NCBI RefSeq assembly: GCF_042679565.1
Contig: NZ_JBHTMY010000002.1
Coordinates: 558,001-622,000, forward strand
Reading direction: 5' to 3'
Source of the DNA: Namhaeicola litoreus
GTDB taxonomy: Bacteria > Bacteroidota > Bacteroidia > Flavobacteriales > Flavobacteriaceae
Length of the DNA stretch: 64,000 nt
This document shows positions 33,541 through 42,469 of this stretch, piece after piece; position 1 is the stretch's first letter; every line of letters begins with the position of its first letter. A program made the position numbers and the translations under genes. The notes below the pieces were generated by a model. It did not search any database. It was not told the DNA's origin and saw only the letters and a program-made list of their open reading frames with translations.

Positions 33541-35931
33541 ATGTACGTAATTAAGAGAGACGGTAGGCAAGAACCGATCATGTTCGATAAAATCACTGCG
33601 AGAGTAAAAAAATTGTGTTATGGCTTAAACGATTTAGTAGATCCTATTAAAGTTGCAATGCGCGTGATTGAAGGGATTTATGAAGGAGTAACTACATCAG
33701 AATTAGATAATTTAGCCGCAGAAATTGCTGCTACACTAACTACCTCACATCCTGATTATGCAGTTTTGGCTGCACGAATTGCCGTTTCCAACTTACACAA
33801 GAACACAAAAAAATCCTTTTCTCAAACCGTGACAGATTTGTACGAATATGTCAATCCGAGAACAGGAAAAAAAGCTCCTATGATTGCGGATGATGTTTAC
33901 AAAATCATCATGGAGCATAAAGATAAACTCGATTCTACAATTATTTACAGCCGTGATTTTGGTTACGATTATTTCGGCTTTAAAACTTTAGAAAGATCTT
34001 ACTTGCTAAAAATCAATGGTCAAATTGTGGAGCGCCCCCAACATATGCTCATGCGCGTATCTATCGGCATTCATAAAGAAGATGTAGATGCGGCAATAGA
34101 AACTTATGAGTTAATGAGTAAGCGTTATTTTACACATGCCACTCCTACCCTTTTCAATGCTGGAACGCCAAAACCACAAATGTCTTCTTGTTTTTTATTG
34201 CAAATGCAAGATGACAGTATAGACGGTATTTACGATACGTTAAAACAAACTGCAAAGATTTCCCAATCGGCAGGAGGCATTGGTCTTTCTATCCACAATG
34301 TTCGTGCAACGGGTTCGTATATTCGAGGTACAAATGGTACATCTAACGGAATTGTCCCAATGTTGCGCGTATTTAATGACACAGCGAGATATGTAGATCA
34401 GGGTGGAGGCAAAAGAAAAGGTTCTTTCGCTATTTATATGGAACCTTGGCATGCCGATATCATGCAATTCTTAGATCTAAAAAAGAACCATGGTAAGGAA
34501 GAGATGCGTGCCAGAGATCTTTTCTATGCGATGTGGATTTCAGATCTTTTTATGAAAAGAGTTCAGGAAGATGGATCGTGGACCTTGATGTGTCCAAATG
34601 AATGTCCCAATTTATATGATACCTATGGAGACGAGTTTGAAAAACTCTATACCTCATATGAAGCACAGGGAAAAGGGAGAAAAACGATTAAAGCGCGTGA
34701 GCTATGGGAAAAAATTCTGGAATCTCAAATTGAAACCGGAACACCCTACATGCTCTATAAAGATGCAGCCAATAGAAAATCTAACCAAAAGAATTTAGGT
34801 ACCATTAGATCATCGAATTTGTGTACAGAAATTTTGGAATACACCGCGAAAGACGAAGTAGCCGTATGTAATTTGGCCTCTATCGCTTTGCCGATGTTTA
34901 TTGCTGAAGACACAGAAGGTAAATTGATTTTTGACCATAAAAAATTGTTCAAAGTAGTAAAAAAAGTGACCAAAAACTTAGACTCGGTTATCGATCAAAA
35001 CTATTACCCGGTCAAAGAAGCTGAAAATTCTAATTTTAGACACCGACCTGTTGGATTGGGAGTTCAAGGTTTGGCAGATGCCTTCATCGCATTGAGAATG
35101 CCATTTACCAGTGACGAAGCAAAAAAATTGAACGAAGAAATTTTCGAAACCATTTATTATGGTGCCGTGACAGCTTCTATGGAGTTGGCCAAAGAAAAAG
35201 GAGCTTATTCTTCTTATAAAGGTTCGCCCATATCTCAAGGTTTGTTCCAGTTTAATTTGTGGAATATAAGCGAAGAAGACCTAAGTGGTAGATGGGATTG
35301 GGTAAAACTGCGCAGTCAGATTATGGAATTCGGTGTGAGAAATTCATTATTGGTTGCCCCTATGCCAACAGCCTCTACTTCGCAAATTCTAGGTAATAAT
35401 GAAGCTTTTGAACCTTATACATCTAATATTTATACAAGACGCGTGCTTTCAGGGGAGTTTATCGTCGTAAACAAACATTTACTTAAAGACCTTGTAAAAT
35501 TAGGACTATGGAATAATGACATGAAAGAGGAAATCATGCGTGCAAATGGTTCAATCCAACATATCGACAGTATTCCTCAAGATATCAAAGACCTCTATAA
35601 GACTGTGTGGGAATTGAGCATGAAGGATATCATCGATATGGCAAGACAAAGAGGTTATTTTATCGATCAATCTCAATCTCTCAATCTATTCCTACAAGAT
35701 CCTGATTATGGAAAACTCACTTCAATGCATTTTTACGCTTGGAAATCAGGACTTAAAACAGGAATGTATTATTTAAGAACAAAATCTGCTGTAAATGCGA
35801 TTCAATTTACTTTATCAAACGAAAGTAAAAAGAAAGTAACAGAAGAGGAGCCACTTACAGCCGATGAATTAAAAAATATGATTCTGAAAGCCAAAGACAA
35901 TCCTGATGATTGTTTGATGTGCGGATCATAA
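33541..35931 (+). CDS. nrdA: Ribonucleoside-diphosphate reductase, alpha subunit (class Ia)
   Basis: A 796-residue catalytic R1 subunit reducing ribonucleoside diphosphates. An ATP-cone (1-90) at the N terminus provides dATP feedback control. Active-site residues are C217 in SSCFLL, C443 in AVCNLAS, the radical C428 with E430 in SSNLCTEI, and the transfer tyrosines in KTGMYYLRT. The C-terminal C791-x2-C794 pair (CLMCGS) is the shuttle that takes electrons from thioredoxin or glutaredoxin. It follows nrdB by 98 bp and ends at a strong terminator. Confidence 0.97.
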   Translation: MYVIKRDGRQEPIMFDKITARVKKLCYGLNDLVDPIKVAMRVIEGIYEGVTTSELDNLAAEIAATLTTSHPDYAVLAARIAVSNLHKNTKKSFSQTVTDLYEYVNPRTGKKAPMIADDVYKIIMEHKDKLDSTIIYSRDFGYDYFGFKTLERSYLLKINGQIVERPQHMLMRVSIGIHKEDVDAAIETYELMSKRYFTHATPTLFNAGTPKPQMSSCFLLQMQDDSIDGIYDTLKQTAKISQSAGGIGLSIHNVRATGSYIRGTNGTSNGIVPMLRVFNDTARYVDQGGGKRKGSFAIYMEPWHADIMQFLDLKKNHGKEEMRARDLFYAMWISDLFMKRVQEDGSWTLMCPNECPNLYDTYGDEFEKLYTSYEAQGKGRKTIKARELWEKILESQIETGTPYMLYKDAANRKSNQKNLGTIRSSNLCTEILEYTAKDEVAVCNLASIALPMFIAEDTEGKLIFDHKKLFKVVKKVTKNLDSVIDQNYYPVKEAENSNFRHRPVGLGVQGLADAFIALRMPFTSDEAKKLNEEIFETIYYGAVTASMELAKEKGAYSSYKGSPISQGLFQFNLWNISEEDLSGRWDWVKLRSQIMEFGVRNSLLVAPMPTASTSQILGNNEAFEPYTSNIYTRRVLSGEFIVVNKHLLKDLVKLGLWNNDMKEEIMRANGSIQHIDSIPQDIKDLYKTVWELSMKDIIDMARQRGYFIDQSQSLNLFLQDPDYGKLTSMHFYAWKSGLKTGMYYLRTKSAVNAIQFTLSNESKKKVTEEEPLTADELKNMILKAKDNPDDCLMCGS

Positions 35932-35935
35932 AAAG

Positions 35936-35966
35936 AAAACCCGAAATTTAAATTTCGGGTTTTTTT
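35936..35966. terminator. Strong bidirectional terminator after nrdA
   Basis: Perfectly symmetric sequence AAAACCCGAAATTT / AAATTTCGGGTTTT (35936-35963) followed by Ts, 5 bp after the nrdA stop. On the minus strand it is also followed by TTTTC, so it can serve the convergent gene at 35988. Confidence 0.9.
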
Positions 35967-35987
35967 ATGTTTGTAAATTATTCCTCC

Positions 35988-36329
35988 TTATTCGTTCATC
36001 GCTAATGATGGTGGCGACTCTATTTGATAGGCCTTCATGACAACAGGACTAAGCAACAAGTCTTTCTCTACTATATTAGCTTTTACTTCAACGGGGCTAT
36101 ATCCAACAAAATCGTAGACCAAAGTATAGGTTCCAGGAACTATTTCTAAGTCAAAATTTCCTTCGAGATCTGTATTCACTTCTATATTCAATTCCTTCAC
36201 GCGCACACTTGCAAAAGCCAAAGCAGCATTTTCATTCTCTGCATCCATAACATTACCGGTAACTTTTACTTCTTGAGCAAATGCAAAAGTTGACAATCCA
36301 AAAGCCAATAAAAACAATAATTTTTTCAT
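35988..36329 (-). CDS. Small exported CarboxypepD_reg-like domain protein
   Basis: A 113-residue protein with a signal peptide (MKKLLFLLAFGLSTFAFAQ) followed by a single CarboxypepD_reg-like beta-sandwich (VTGNVMDAENENAALAFASV, DLEGNFDLEIVPGTYTLVYD). This domain is normally the N-terminal part of SusC-type receptors or of larger surface proteins. Here it stands alone and ends naturally with a stop, so it is a free-standing member rather than a truncated receptor; no plug or barrel sequence follows. It probably stays in the periplasm or outer membrane. Function unknown. Confidence 0.8.
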   Translation of the reverse strand: MKKLLFLLAFGLSTFAFAQEVKVTGNVMDAENENAALAFASVRVKELNIEVNTDLEGNFDLEIVPGTYTLVYDFVGYSPVEVKANIVEKDLLLSPVVMKAYQIESPPSLAMNE

Positions 36330-36404
36330 TTCTAAAAAATTTATACAAAGTAACTATCCAAATCCATTTTAAAAGTTAAGCCTGCGTTAAGTAATTGATA
36401 TGAA

Positions 36405-36433
36405 TTGGTTAAAACAGTTTCCAAATACATTTG
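36405..36433 (+). promoter_or_regulatory. Promoter of dgt
   Basis: TTG (36405-36407), an 18-bp spacer and TACATTTG (36426-36433), close to the Bacteroidota consensus. The predicted start gives a leader of about 40 nt before the ATG at 36479. Confidence 0.6.
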
Positions 36434-36478
36434 TCCGATAAACTTTGAACAAATGGTATATTAGCAAAAATTTTAAGC

Positions 36479-37822
36479 ATGAATTGGGAAGATTTATTAT
36501 CGTTGAAACGTTTTGGAGATCGTCAAAAAAGATTGAGAAATAAGCAGGATGAAACGAGGTTGGGTTTTGAAGTAGATTATGACCGAATCATTTTTTCAAA
36601 TTCTTTTAGAAGTCTACAAGACAAAACCCAAGTGGTTCCTCTTTCAAAAACAGATTTTGTGCATACCCGATTAACCCACAGTTTAGAAGTTTCTGTTGTG
36701 GCCAGATCACTCGGGCGCAAAGTAGGTCAATTTTTGCTTTCTAAATATCCTAATTTGGTTGAAAAAGGATACCAAATGAATGATTTTGGGGCTATCGTTG
36801 CGGCGGCAGCTCTTTCTCATGACATTGGAAATCCTCCCTTCGGACATAGCGGAGAAAAAGCGATTGGTGATTTTTTTAAAACAGGAAACGGTAAAGTTTT
36901 TAAAGATCAACTCAACGAAAAAGAGTGGCAAGATCTTATTGATTTTGAAGGAAATGCAAACGGCTTTAAAATACTCACAGAATCTAAAAACGGCATTGAA
37001 GGCGGCTTGCGCTTATCTTATGCCACACTCGGCGCCTTTACCAAATATCCCAAAGAATCTTTACCCAAGAAACCCAGTCAGCAGATTTCTGATAAGAAGT
37101 TCGGTTTTTTTCAAACTGAAAAAGATTTTTTTACAGAAGTTGCTTCAGAGTTAGGATTGATCTCAAATGGAAAAAATGGAGATATTTCATATCTGAGACA
37201 TCCGCTGGCATTTTTGGTAGAAGCGGCAGATGATATTTGTTACACCATCATTGATTTTGAAGATGGTATTAATATGGGTTGGATTTCTGAAGATTACGCC
37301 TTGGAATATCTAATCAATTTAGTGCGTGACAATATCAATACTAAAAAATATCACCAACTTTCAAATACAAAAGAGCGTGTCAGTTATTTAAGAGCTTTGG
37401 CAATTGGTAATTTAATAGAAGAAGCCGCTAAGGTTTTTATAGATAATGAAGCGCTTATTCTAGATGGCAAATTCCATCGTTCATTATTAGAAAAATGTAA
37501 ATATGAAGCTCAGCTCAATGATATCATCACTTTAAGTGTAGAGAAAATCTACCAAAGTAAGGAAGTAGTCGAAAAAGAAATTGCTGGTTACCAGGTGATT
37601 GCAGATTTATTAGAAACTTTTATTACCGCCGTTAATCATGCAAATGAGCAAAACTTAAGCAATTTTGATAAACTCATATTTTTGCTATTACCAAATGAAT
37701 TTAAAGACATTAAAACGACACTTTACGAAAGAATTATTCATGTATGCAGCTTTGTAGCAACTTTTTCTGATAGTTACGCTATCCAATTACATCGTAAAAT
37801 AAAAGGAATTGATATACATTAG
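36479..37822 (+). CDS. dgt: Deoxyguanosinetriphosphate triphosphohydrolase-like protein
   Basis: A 447-residue HD-domain enzyme that removes triphosphate from dGTP or other dNTPs. Metal ligands are H67 (RLTHSLE), H114-D115 (ALSHDIGNPPFGHSGE) and an Asp in the later EAADDICYTIIDFEDG segment. Length and motif order match dGTPases of this phylum. Together with nrdAB upstream it may balance nucleotide pools, although a terminator and a minus-strand gene separate them. Its stop codon overlaps that of the convergent DUF3078 gene by 3 shared bases (TTAG), leaving no room for a terminator. Confidence 0.93.
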   Translation: MNWEDLLSLKRFGDRQKRLRNKQDETRLGFEVDYDRIIFSNSFRSLQDKTQVVPLSKTDFVHTRLTHSLEVSVVARSLGRKVGQFLLSKYPNLVEKGYQMNDFGAIVAAAALSHDIGNPPFGHSGEKAIGDFFKTGNGKVFKDQLNEKEWQDLIDFEGNANGFKILTESKNGIEGGLRLSYATLGAFTKYPKESLPKKPSQQISDKKFGFFQTEKDFFTEVASELGLISNGKNGDISYLRHPLAFLVEAADDICYTIIDFEDGINMGWISEDYALEYLINLVRDNINTKKYHQLSNTKERVSYLRALAIGNLIEEAAKVFIDNEALILDGKFHRSLLEKCKYEAQLNDIITLSVEKIYQSKEVVEKEIAGYQVIADLLETFITAVNHANEQNLSNFDKLIFLLLPNEFKDIKTTLYERIIHVCSFVATFSDSYAIQLHRKIKGIDIH

Positions 37823-39135
37823 AAGTTTAGGGAAAGTCCAACATTAAACACCTGTTTGAACTGAACCCTTGGACCCAAAGTTTCAAGATTTCCATCACCA
37901 TCAGTGTCTTCTTTAATCTTAATGTCATTGTCGTATATTAAATGGCCACCTAAATTAGCTTTGATCCATTTGTTCACACTTAATTTAAAATCAATTGCCC
38001 AATCTACATCAATATTACCAAAATCATTTAGATAATCTGTATAAAGCCCCAACCGATTGTTCATCGTGACATTTTTCATTACTTCCGTTTCCCATGAGGC
38101 TTCCGTAAATATACCAAATTCCACCCTTGATCTTTCTCCGGGCTCTACTCCAAAAGCACCTTCCGCTGATAATTTATCATCGAAAACAAATGTAGATTTT
38201 ACGGTGAGGGGTGACATATACACGGATAATTTTTCCTTTTTGACATTATATTCTGTTCCGGCTCCAAAAAATAAATAGGCCGGCGCAAAAAATCGTGAAA
38301 TAGGATCGTCTGTATTTGGGTAATTGAAACCGTCCGTAAACTGCGTTTTAAAATTGAATTTTGCAGAATAATACCAATGAGAAATTGTATCACTTCGATA
38401 ACCAAAAGTAGAGTTTAATTGTATTCTATCTTCTGTTTTGCGCAAACCTCGCTCTTCTGTATTGTTTAACCCATAGCTAAGAAAAAGTTCATTATTCCAA
38501 AGTGTAAAAAGTTTTTGATATTTTCTCACCATGGAAAGTTTTGCTAAACCTGCGATAGAATTATTACCTCCGGCGTTCCAATTAATAAAGGCAGCTTCGC
38601 TTACGGCTAAAGTAAAAACATCTTCATTTTTCCACCAAACCGGAGCATTTAACTTTTGAAGTCGGTCAACATTTTGCTGGTTTACTTGCTGTTCTATTTG
38701 CACAGGTTGAAAGCGATATATTCTTTTGGTAACCAAGTGCTCGCTTTCTTTTGGTAAAGGCACAAACAGCGTATCTCCGTTTACCTGTCTAATTCGCATT
38801 CTATATTTGGGTTGGATCACAGAATCCAATCCTGCCGAATCTATTCTGTAGGTATAAAAGGGTTTTAACAGAGAATCTAATAAAGATTTTTTTAAACTGA
38901 TATATGGCTCTGGAATACTGTTGTTTTCAATATTCATCAAGTCTATGATACTTTGGTCTTGCAGGACTTCTTTTTTTATGGTGTCGGTAGAAGTTACCGG
39001 TAGAATTGTGTCTACAGAATTTCCATAATCATAGGTTGTTGTAATTTGTGCAAATGAGCTTGAAAAATATAAAATCGAAAAAAATAGACCCAGGCCCTTC
39101 CCCCATTTCGACTTTTGCGAAGTGCTTTTAATCAT
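37819..39135 (-). CDS. DUF3078 outer-membrane beta-barrel protein
   Basis: A 438-residue exported protein (signal peptide about 1-30, ending SSSFAQ). A central linker with many charged residues (about 60-160) leads into a barrel-like domain starting WWKNEDVFTLAVSEAAFINWNAGGNNSI, the hallmark of DUF3078. The final strand ends VFNVGLSLNF, a terminal Phe as recognised by BamA. Role unknown; related proteins in Bacteroidota sit in the outer membrane. The start overlaps the end of dxs by 8 bp, so it is translated after dxs. Confidence 0.86.
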   Translation of the reverse strand: MIKSTSQKSKWGKGLGLFFSILYFSSSFAQITTTYDYGNSVDTILPVTSTDTIKKEVLQDQSIIDLMNIENNSIPEPYISLKKSLLDSLLKPFYTYRIDSAGLDSVIQPKYRMRIRQVNGDTLFVPLPKESEHLVTKRIYRFQPVQIEQQVNQQNVDRLQKLNAPVWWKNEDVFTLAVSEAAFINWNAGGNNSIAGLAKLSMVRKYQKLFTLWNNELFLSYGLNNTEERGLRKTEDRIQLNSTFGYRSDTISHWYYSAKFNFKTQFTDGFNYPNTDDPISRFFAPAYLFFGAGTEYNVKKEKLSVYMSPLTVKSTFVFDDKLSAEGAFGVEPGERSRVEFGIFTEASWETEVMKNVTMNNRLGLYTDYLNDFGNIDVDWAIDFKLSVNKWIKANLGGHLIYDNDIKIKEDTDGDGNLETLGPRVQFKQVFNVGLSLNF

Positions 39136-40903
39136 TTAAAAAATCCTTTATTTCCTTTTTAATTCCTTTAAAATCAAGTCCTAACAGTGCTAACAATTCG
39201 CTTACAGAGCCTTGTTCAATAAACTCATCGGGAATACCTAACCTTTTAATTTTTAATTGTGTAAGTCCTTGCTCTTGATAATATTCTAAAATTGCGCTAC
39301 CAAACCCACCTTGAAGAACCCCTTCTTCAATAATCAATATTTTAGCAAATTTGCCTGAAATATAATTCAATAATTTTTTATCCAAAGGTTTTACAAAACG
39401 CATATCGAAATGAGCAATACTATTCGACTTTAAATCGTCCAAAACAGTACAAACGGTTTCACCTATAGTGCCAATACTCAATACGGCCATATCTTTTCCA
39501 TCACGTATCATTCTTCCTTTTCCTATCTCAATTATAGAAAAAGGTTTTTGCCAATCTTTATAAAAACCCTTCCCCCTTGGATATCGAATCGCAATAGGAT
39601 GTGATAATTGCTCTTGAGCAGTAAACATAATATTTCGCAATTCAATTTCATTCATCGGAGCTGAAATCACCATATTTGGGATCAACCTTAAAAAAGCCAT
39701 GTCAAAAACACCGTGATGCGTAGGACCATCATCACCCACTAAACCGGCCCGGTCTAAGCAAAAAATAACTGGTAAATTTTGTAGCGCTATATCGTGTATA
39801 ATTTGATCATAGGCTCTTTGCAAAAAAGTGGAGTAAATGGCGCAAAAAGGGATATACCCTTCTGTAGCCAATCCGGCGGCCATTGTAACGGCATGCTGTT
39901 CGGCAATCCCCACATCAAAGGCTCGATCAGGTATTTCTTCCAACATATATTTGATGGAGGTCCCCGTTGGCATTGCTGCCGTAATTCCAATAATTTTTTC
40001 GTTTTTCTTTGCCAATTCCACCAAGGTTTTGCCAAAAACATCCTGAAATTTTGGTGGCTCAGATAAATCTTCAAATTCAAGTAAGTCTCCGGTTTGCTTG
40101 TCAAATTTGCCAGGAGCATGATAGGTTACTTGGTTTTGTTCTGCTTGCTTTAATCCTTTCCCTTTTTTGGTAATAACATGCAAAAACTTGGGACCCTTTT
40201 GCTGCTTAAGATCTTTTAAGGTTTTAATTAAAGTAGGCAAATCATGTCCATCAATGGGTCCGTTATAAGAAAAATTGAGTGCTTCAAAAATATTTTTCTG
40301 CATTTTTTGATCCGACTTGACAGATGTTAAATATTGTTTTAAAGCCCCTACATTTGGATCGATACCCATTTCATTGTCATTGAGCACAATTAAGATATTC
40401 GATTTTGCTACTCCTGCATGATTCAATCCTTCAAAAGCCATTCCACCTGCTATACTTGCATCTCCTATAACGGCAATATGCTGTTTATTATCATCTCCGC
40501 TCAGACGAGAAGCGATTGCCATTCCAAGGGCAGCTGAAATTGAAGTTGAGGCATGACCAACGCCAAATGCATCGTATTTACTTTCCTTTCTGCTCGGAAA
40601 ACCAGAAATCCCATTGAGCTGTCTGTTGGTGTGAAAAAGCTCTCTTCTGCCTGTCAAAATTTTATGAGGATAAGCTTGATGACCCACATCCCAAACCAAT
40701 AAATCCCTTGGGGTATCAAATACATAGTGCAGTGCTATAGTCAATTCAATTACGCCTAAACTGGAGCCCAAATGTCCTTTTTTTACCGAAACAACATCAA
40801 TGATAAACTCTCTTAATTCCTGAGCCAAATCCTTGAGTTGATCTACATTTAAATTTTTGAGATCATCCGGATTGTTGATATGTTGTAGGTAATTTTTTTT
40901 CAC
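39128..40903 (-). CDS. dxs: 1-deoxy-D-xylulose-5-phosphate synthase
   Basis: A 591-residue thiamine-diphosphate enzyme that condenses pyruvate and glyceraldehyde 3-phosphate in the non-mevalonate isoprenoid pathway. N-terminal TPP-binding GDASIAGGMAFEGLNHAG, the catalytic-loop region GHVGHQAYPHKI-like DVGHQAYPHKILTG, and the transketolase pyrimidine-binding and C-terminal domains (RFVKPLDKKLL) are all present. There is no ATG: in-frame GTG codons occur at 40909 and 40903. Because a -7 box covers 40909-40916, I prefer 40903, which would make the mRNA almost leaderless. Confidence 0.94.
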   Translation of the reverse strand: MKKNYLQHINNPDDLKNLNVDQLKDLAQELREFIIDVVSVKKGHLGSSLGVIELTIALHYVFDTPRDLLVWDVGHQAYPHKILTGRRELFHTNRQLNGISGFPSRKESKYDAFGVGHASTSISAALGMAIASRLSGDDNKQHIAVIGDASIAGGMAFEGLNHAGVAKSNILIVLNDNEMGIDPNVGALKQYLTSVKSDQKMQKNIFEALNFSYNGPIDGHDLPTLIKTLKDLKQQKGPKFLHVITKKGKGLKQAEQNQVTYHAPGKFDKQTGDLLEFEDLSEPPKFQDVFGKTLVELAKKNEKIIGITAAMPTGTSIKYMLEEIPDRAFDVGIAEQHAVTMAAGLATEGYIPFCAIYSTFLQRAYDQIIHDIALQNLPVIFCLDRAGLVGDDGPTHHGVFDMAFLRLIPNMVISAPMNEIELRNIMFTAQEQLSHPIAIRYPRGKGFYKDWQKPFSIIEIGKGRMIRDGKDMAVLSIGTIGETVCTVLDDLKSNSIAHFDMRFVKPLDKKLLNYISGKFAKILIIEEGVLQGGFGSAILEYYQEQGLTQLKIKRLGIPDEFIEQGSVSELLALLGLDFKGIKKEIKDFLND

Positions 40904-40908
40904 AAACA

Positions 40909-40928
40909 CAAAACTACAATTATCTTTG
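40909..40928. promoter_or_regulatory. Back-to-back promoters of dxs and murI
   Basis: The minus-strand -7 box TAGTTTTG (40916-40909, dxs) and the plus-strand -7 box TATCTTTG (40921-40928, murI) are both exact matches and are separated by 4 bp. For murI, TTTC at 40898-40901 lies at the right distance for a -33 element. Confidence 0.55.
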
Positions 40929-40965
40929 AAGTTAGGAGAATTTTTTCATTCCCATTAAGACATAA

Positions 40966-41754
40966 ATGAATAAACAACCCATTGGAATTTTTGATTCTGG
41001 TCTAGGCGGCCTTACCGTTTGGAGAGAGGTTCATCGCCTTTTGCCAAATGAGGATATGATTTATTTGGCCGATAGCAGAAATGCACCATACGGAGAAAAA
41101 TCCAAACAAGATATTATAGACTTGTGCTTTAAGAATACAGAATACCTCCTGAGTAAAGGTTGCAAATTAATTGTAGTGGCATGTAATACTGCTTCTACCA
41201 ATGCGGTGGCAGAATTAAGAGCTCATTATTCGATTCCGTTTATCCGCATTCAACCGGCTATAAAACCTGCAGCTCTGCAAACCAAAACCAAATCAATCGG
41301 GATACTTGCAACCAAAGGAACACTTACAAGTGAATTGTTCTACGAAAACACGAAAAAATTTGCCCAAGGGGTCACAGTTGTAGAACAAGTTGGCAACGGC
41401 ATAGTAGCTTTAATGGAAGCCGGAAAGATGCATTCAGAAGAAATGGAATTACTGTTAAAAAAATACTTATATCCAATGCTAGAAATGAAAGTAGACCATG
41501 TTGTATTGGGTTGTACACATTATCCTTTTTTAATTCCGCAGATCAAAGAAATTATCGGTTATCAAGTTGCGGTTTTAGATACTGGTGAACCTGTTGCCAG
41601 ACAAACCAGGAATATTCTAACACAAGAAAATCTGCTCAACGAAACTGAATCACCTGGCAAGCAGACTTTTTATGTGAACAAAAATCCTGAAGTTTTTCAA
41701 AGTTTCTTAGATAAATTTGAATTGAATTTTAAAGCCGAAGAAATAGATTTTTAG
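40966..41754 (+). CDS. murI: Glutamate racemase
   Basis: A 262-residue cofactor-independent racemase making D-glutamate for peptidoglycan. The two catalytic cysteines are C73 in ACNTAST and C183 in LGCTHYP; the N-terminal IGIFDSGLGGLTVW and ADSRNAPYG loops bind substrate. Full length for the family. It starts 37 bp after its -7 box, and tadA begins directly after its stop codon (TAG ATG), so the two are translated together. Confidence 0.96.
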   Translation: MNKQPIGIFDSGLGGLTVWREVHRLLPNEDMIYLADSRNAPYGEKSKQDIIDLCFKNTEYLLSKGCKLIVVACNTASTNAVAELRAHYSIPFIRIQPAIKPAALQTKTKSIGILATKGTLTSELFYENTKKFAQGVTVVEQVGNGIVALMEAGKMHSEEMELLLKKYLYPMLEMKVDHVVLGCTHYPFLIPQIKEIIGYQVAVLDTGEPVARQTRNILTQENLLNETESPGKQTFYVNKNPEVFQSFLDKFELNFKAEEIDF

Positions 41755-42204
41755 ATGATACAGCCTTTTAATGATGAATATTTTATGAAAAAAGCCCTAT
41801 TTGAGGCAGAAATTGCTTTTGAAAAGGGGGAAGTTCCGATTGGGGCAGTCATCGTAATCAATCAACAAATTATTGCTCGCGCTCATAACCTTACAGAAAC
41901 ACTACGCGATGTCACTGCGCACGCAGAAATGCAATGTTTTACTGCAGCTGCAGATTATTTAGGAGGAAAATATCTCAAAAAATGCACCCTTTTTGTTACC
42001 CTAGAACCTTGTCAGATGTGTGCAGGGGCTAGTTATTGGTCACAAATAGATAGAATCGTTTTTGGCGCCACAGATCCTACGCGTGGTTTCCAACATTTTA
42101 AAACGACCTTACATCCGAAAACAAGAGTTGAAGGAGGGATTTTAGAAGATCAATGTTCGACTTTATTAAAAAGATTCTTTATTGAAAAAAGAAATTTGAA
42201 TTGA
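41755..42204 (+). CDS. tadA: tRNA-specific adenosine deaminase
   Basis: A 149-residue zinc deaminase converting adenosine to inosine at the wobble position of tRNA-Arg(ACG). H56-A-E58 (TAHAEMQ) and P85-C86-x2-C89 (EPCQMC) are the zinc ligands and catalytic Glu. A short N-terminal helix segment precedes the deaminase fold, as usual. It follows murI with no gap and is convergent with a small membrane-protein gene 2 bp away, with no terminator between. Confidence 0.95.
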   Translation: MIQPFNDEYFMKKALFEAEIAFEKGEVPIGAVIVINQQIIARAHNLTETLRDVTAHAEMQCFTAAADYLGGKYLKKCTLFVTLEPCQMCAGASYWSQIDRIVFGATDPTRGFQHFKTTLHPKTRVEGGILEDQCSTLLKRFFIEKRNLN

Positions 42205-42206
42205 TA

Positions 42207-42443
42207 CTATTTTTCAGGATTATTGTGTTTATTTTCCCTAAAATATTGATCGATGCTGTATTTAGATAAATCCTTTCCCTTGTACCTATGGTAAATAAAT
42301 AATGGCATAAGAATAAAGGCAAAGATCAAAACACCAATACCTATATAAATTTCTCCTTGGCCAGAATTGATGAAATTCATTATTGTACCACCCGCAATTA
42401 GCAAGATCACAATAAACAATATTATTCTAAGCAAATATTTCAT
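42207..42443 (-). CDS. Small two-helix membrane protein
   Basis: A 78-residue protein with two hydrophobic segments (about 5-23 and 31-51) and a polar C-terminal tail (YHRYKGKDLSKYSIDQYFRE). No family recognised. It lies 26 bp after the chloride-channel gene and is probably the last gene of the aspS-clc operon. It could be a channel accessory peptide, but this is inference from position only. Confidence 0.7.
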   Translation of the reverse strand: MKYLLRIILFIVILLIAGGTIMNFINSGQGEIYIGIGVLIFAFILMPLFIYHRYKGKDLSKYSIDQYFRENKHNNPEK

Positions 42444-42469
42444 TTTAGATTTATTTCAATATCTTAAAA

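Noticed and set aside
35988..36329. Truncated SusC pseudogene
   Set aside because: The frame ends in a clean stop with no plug or barrel remnant downstream, so a complete small protein is more likely.
39787..40119. Open frames on both strands within dxs
   Set aside because: They lie entirely inside the well-supported dxs gene and have no start context or recognisable product.
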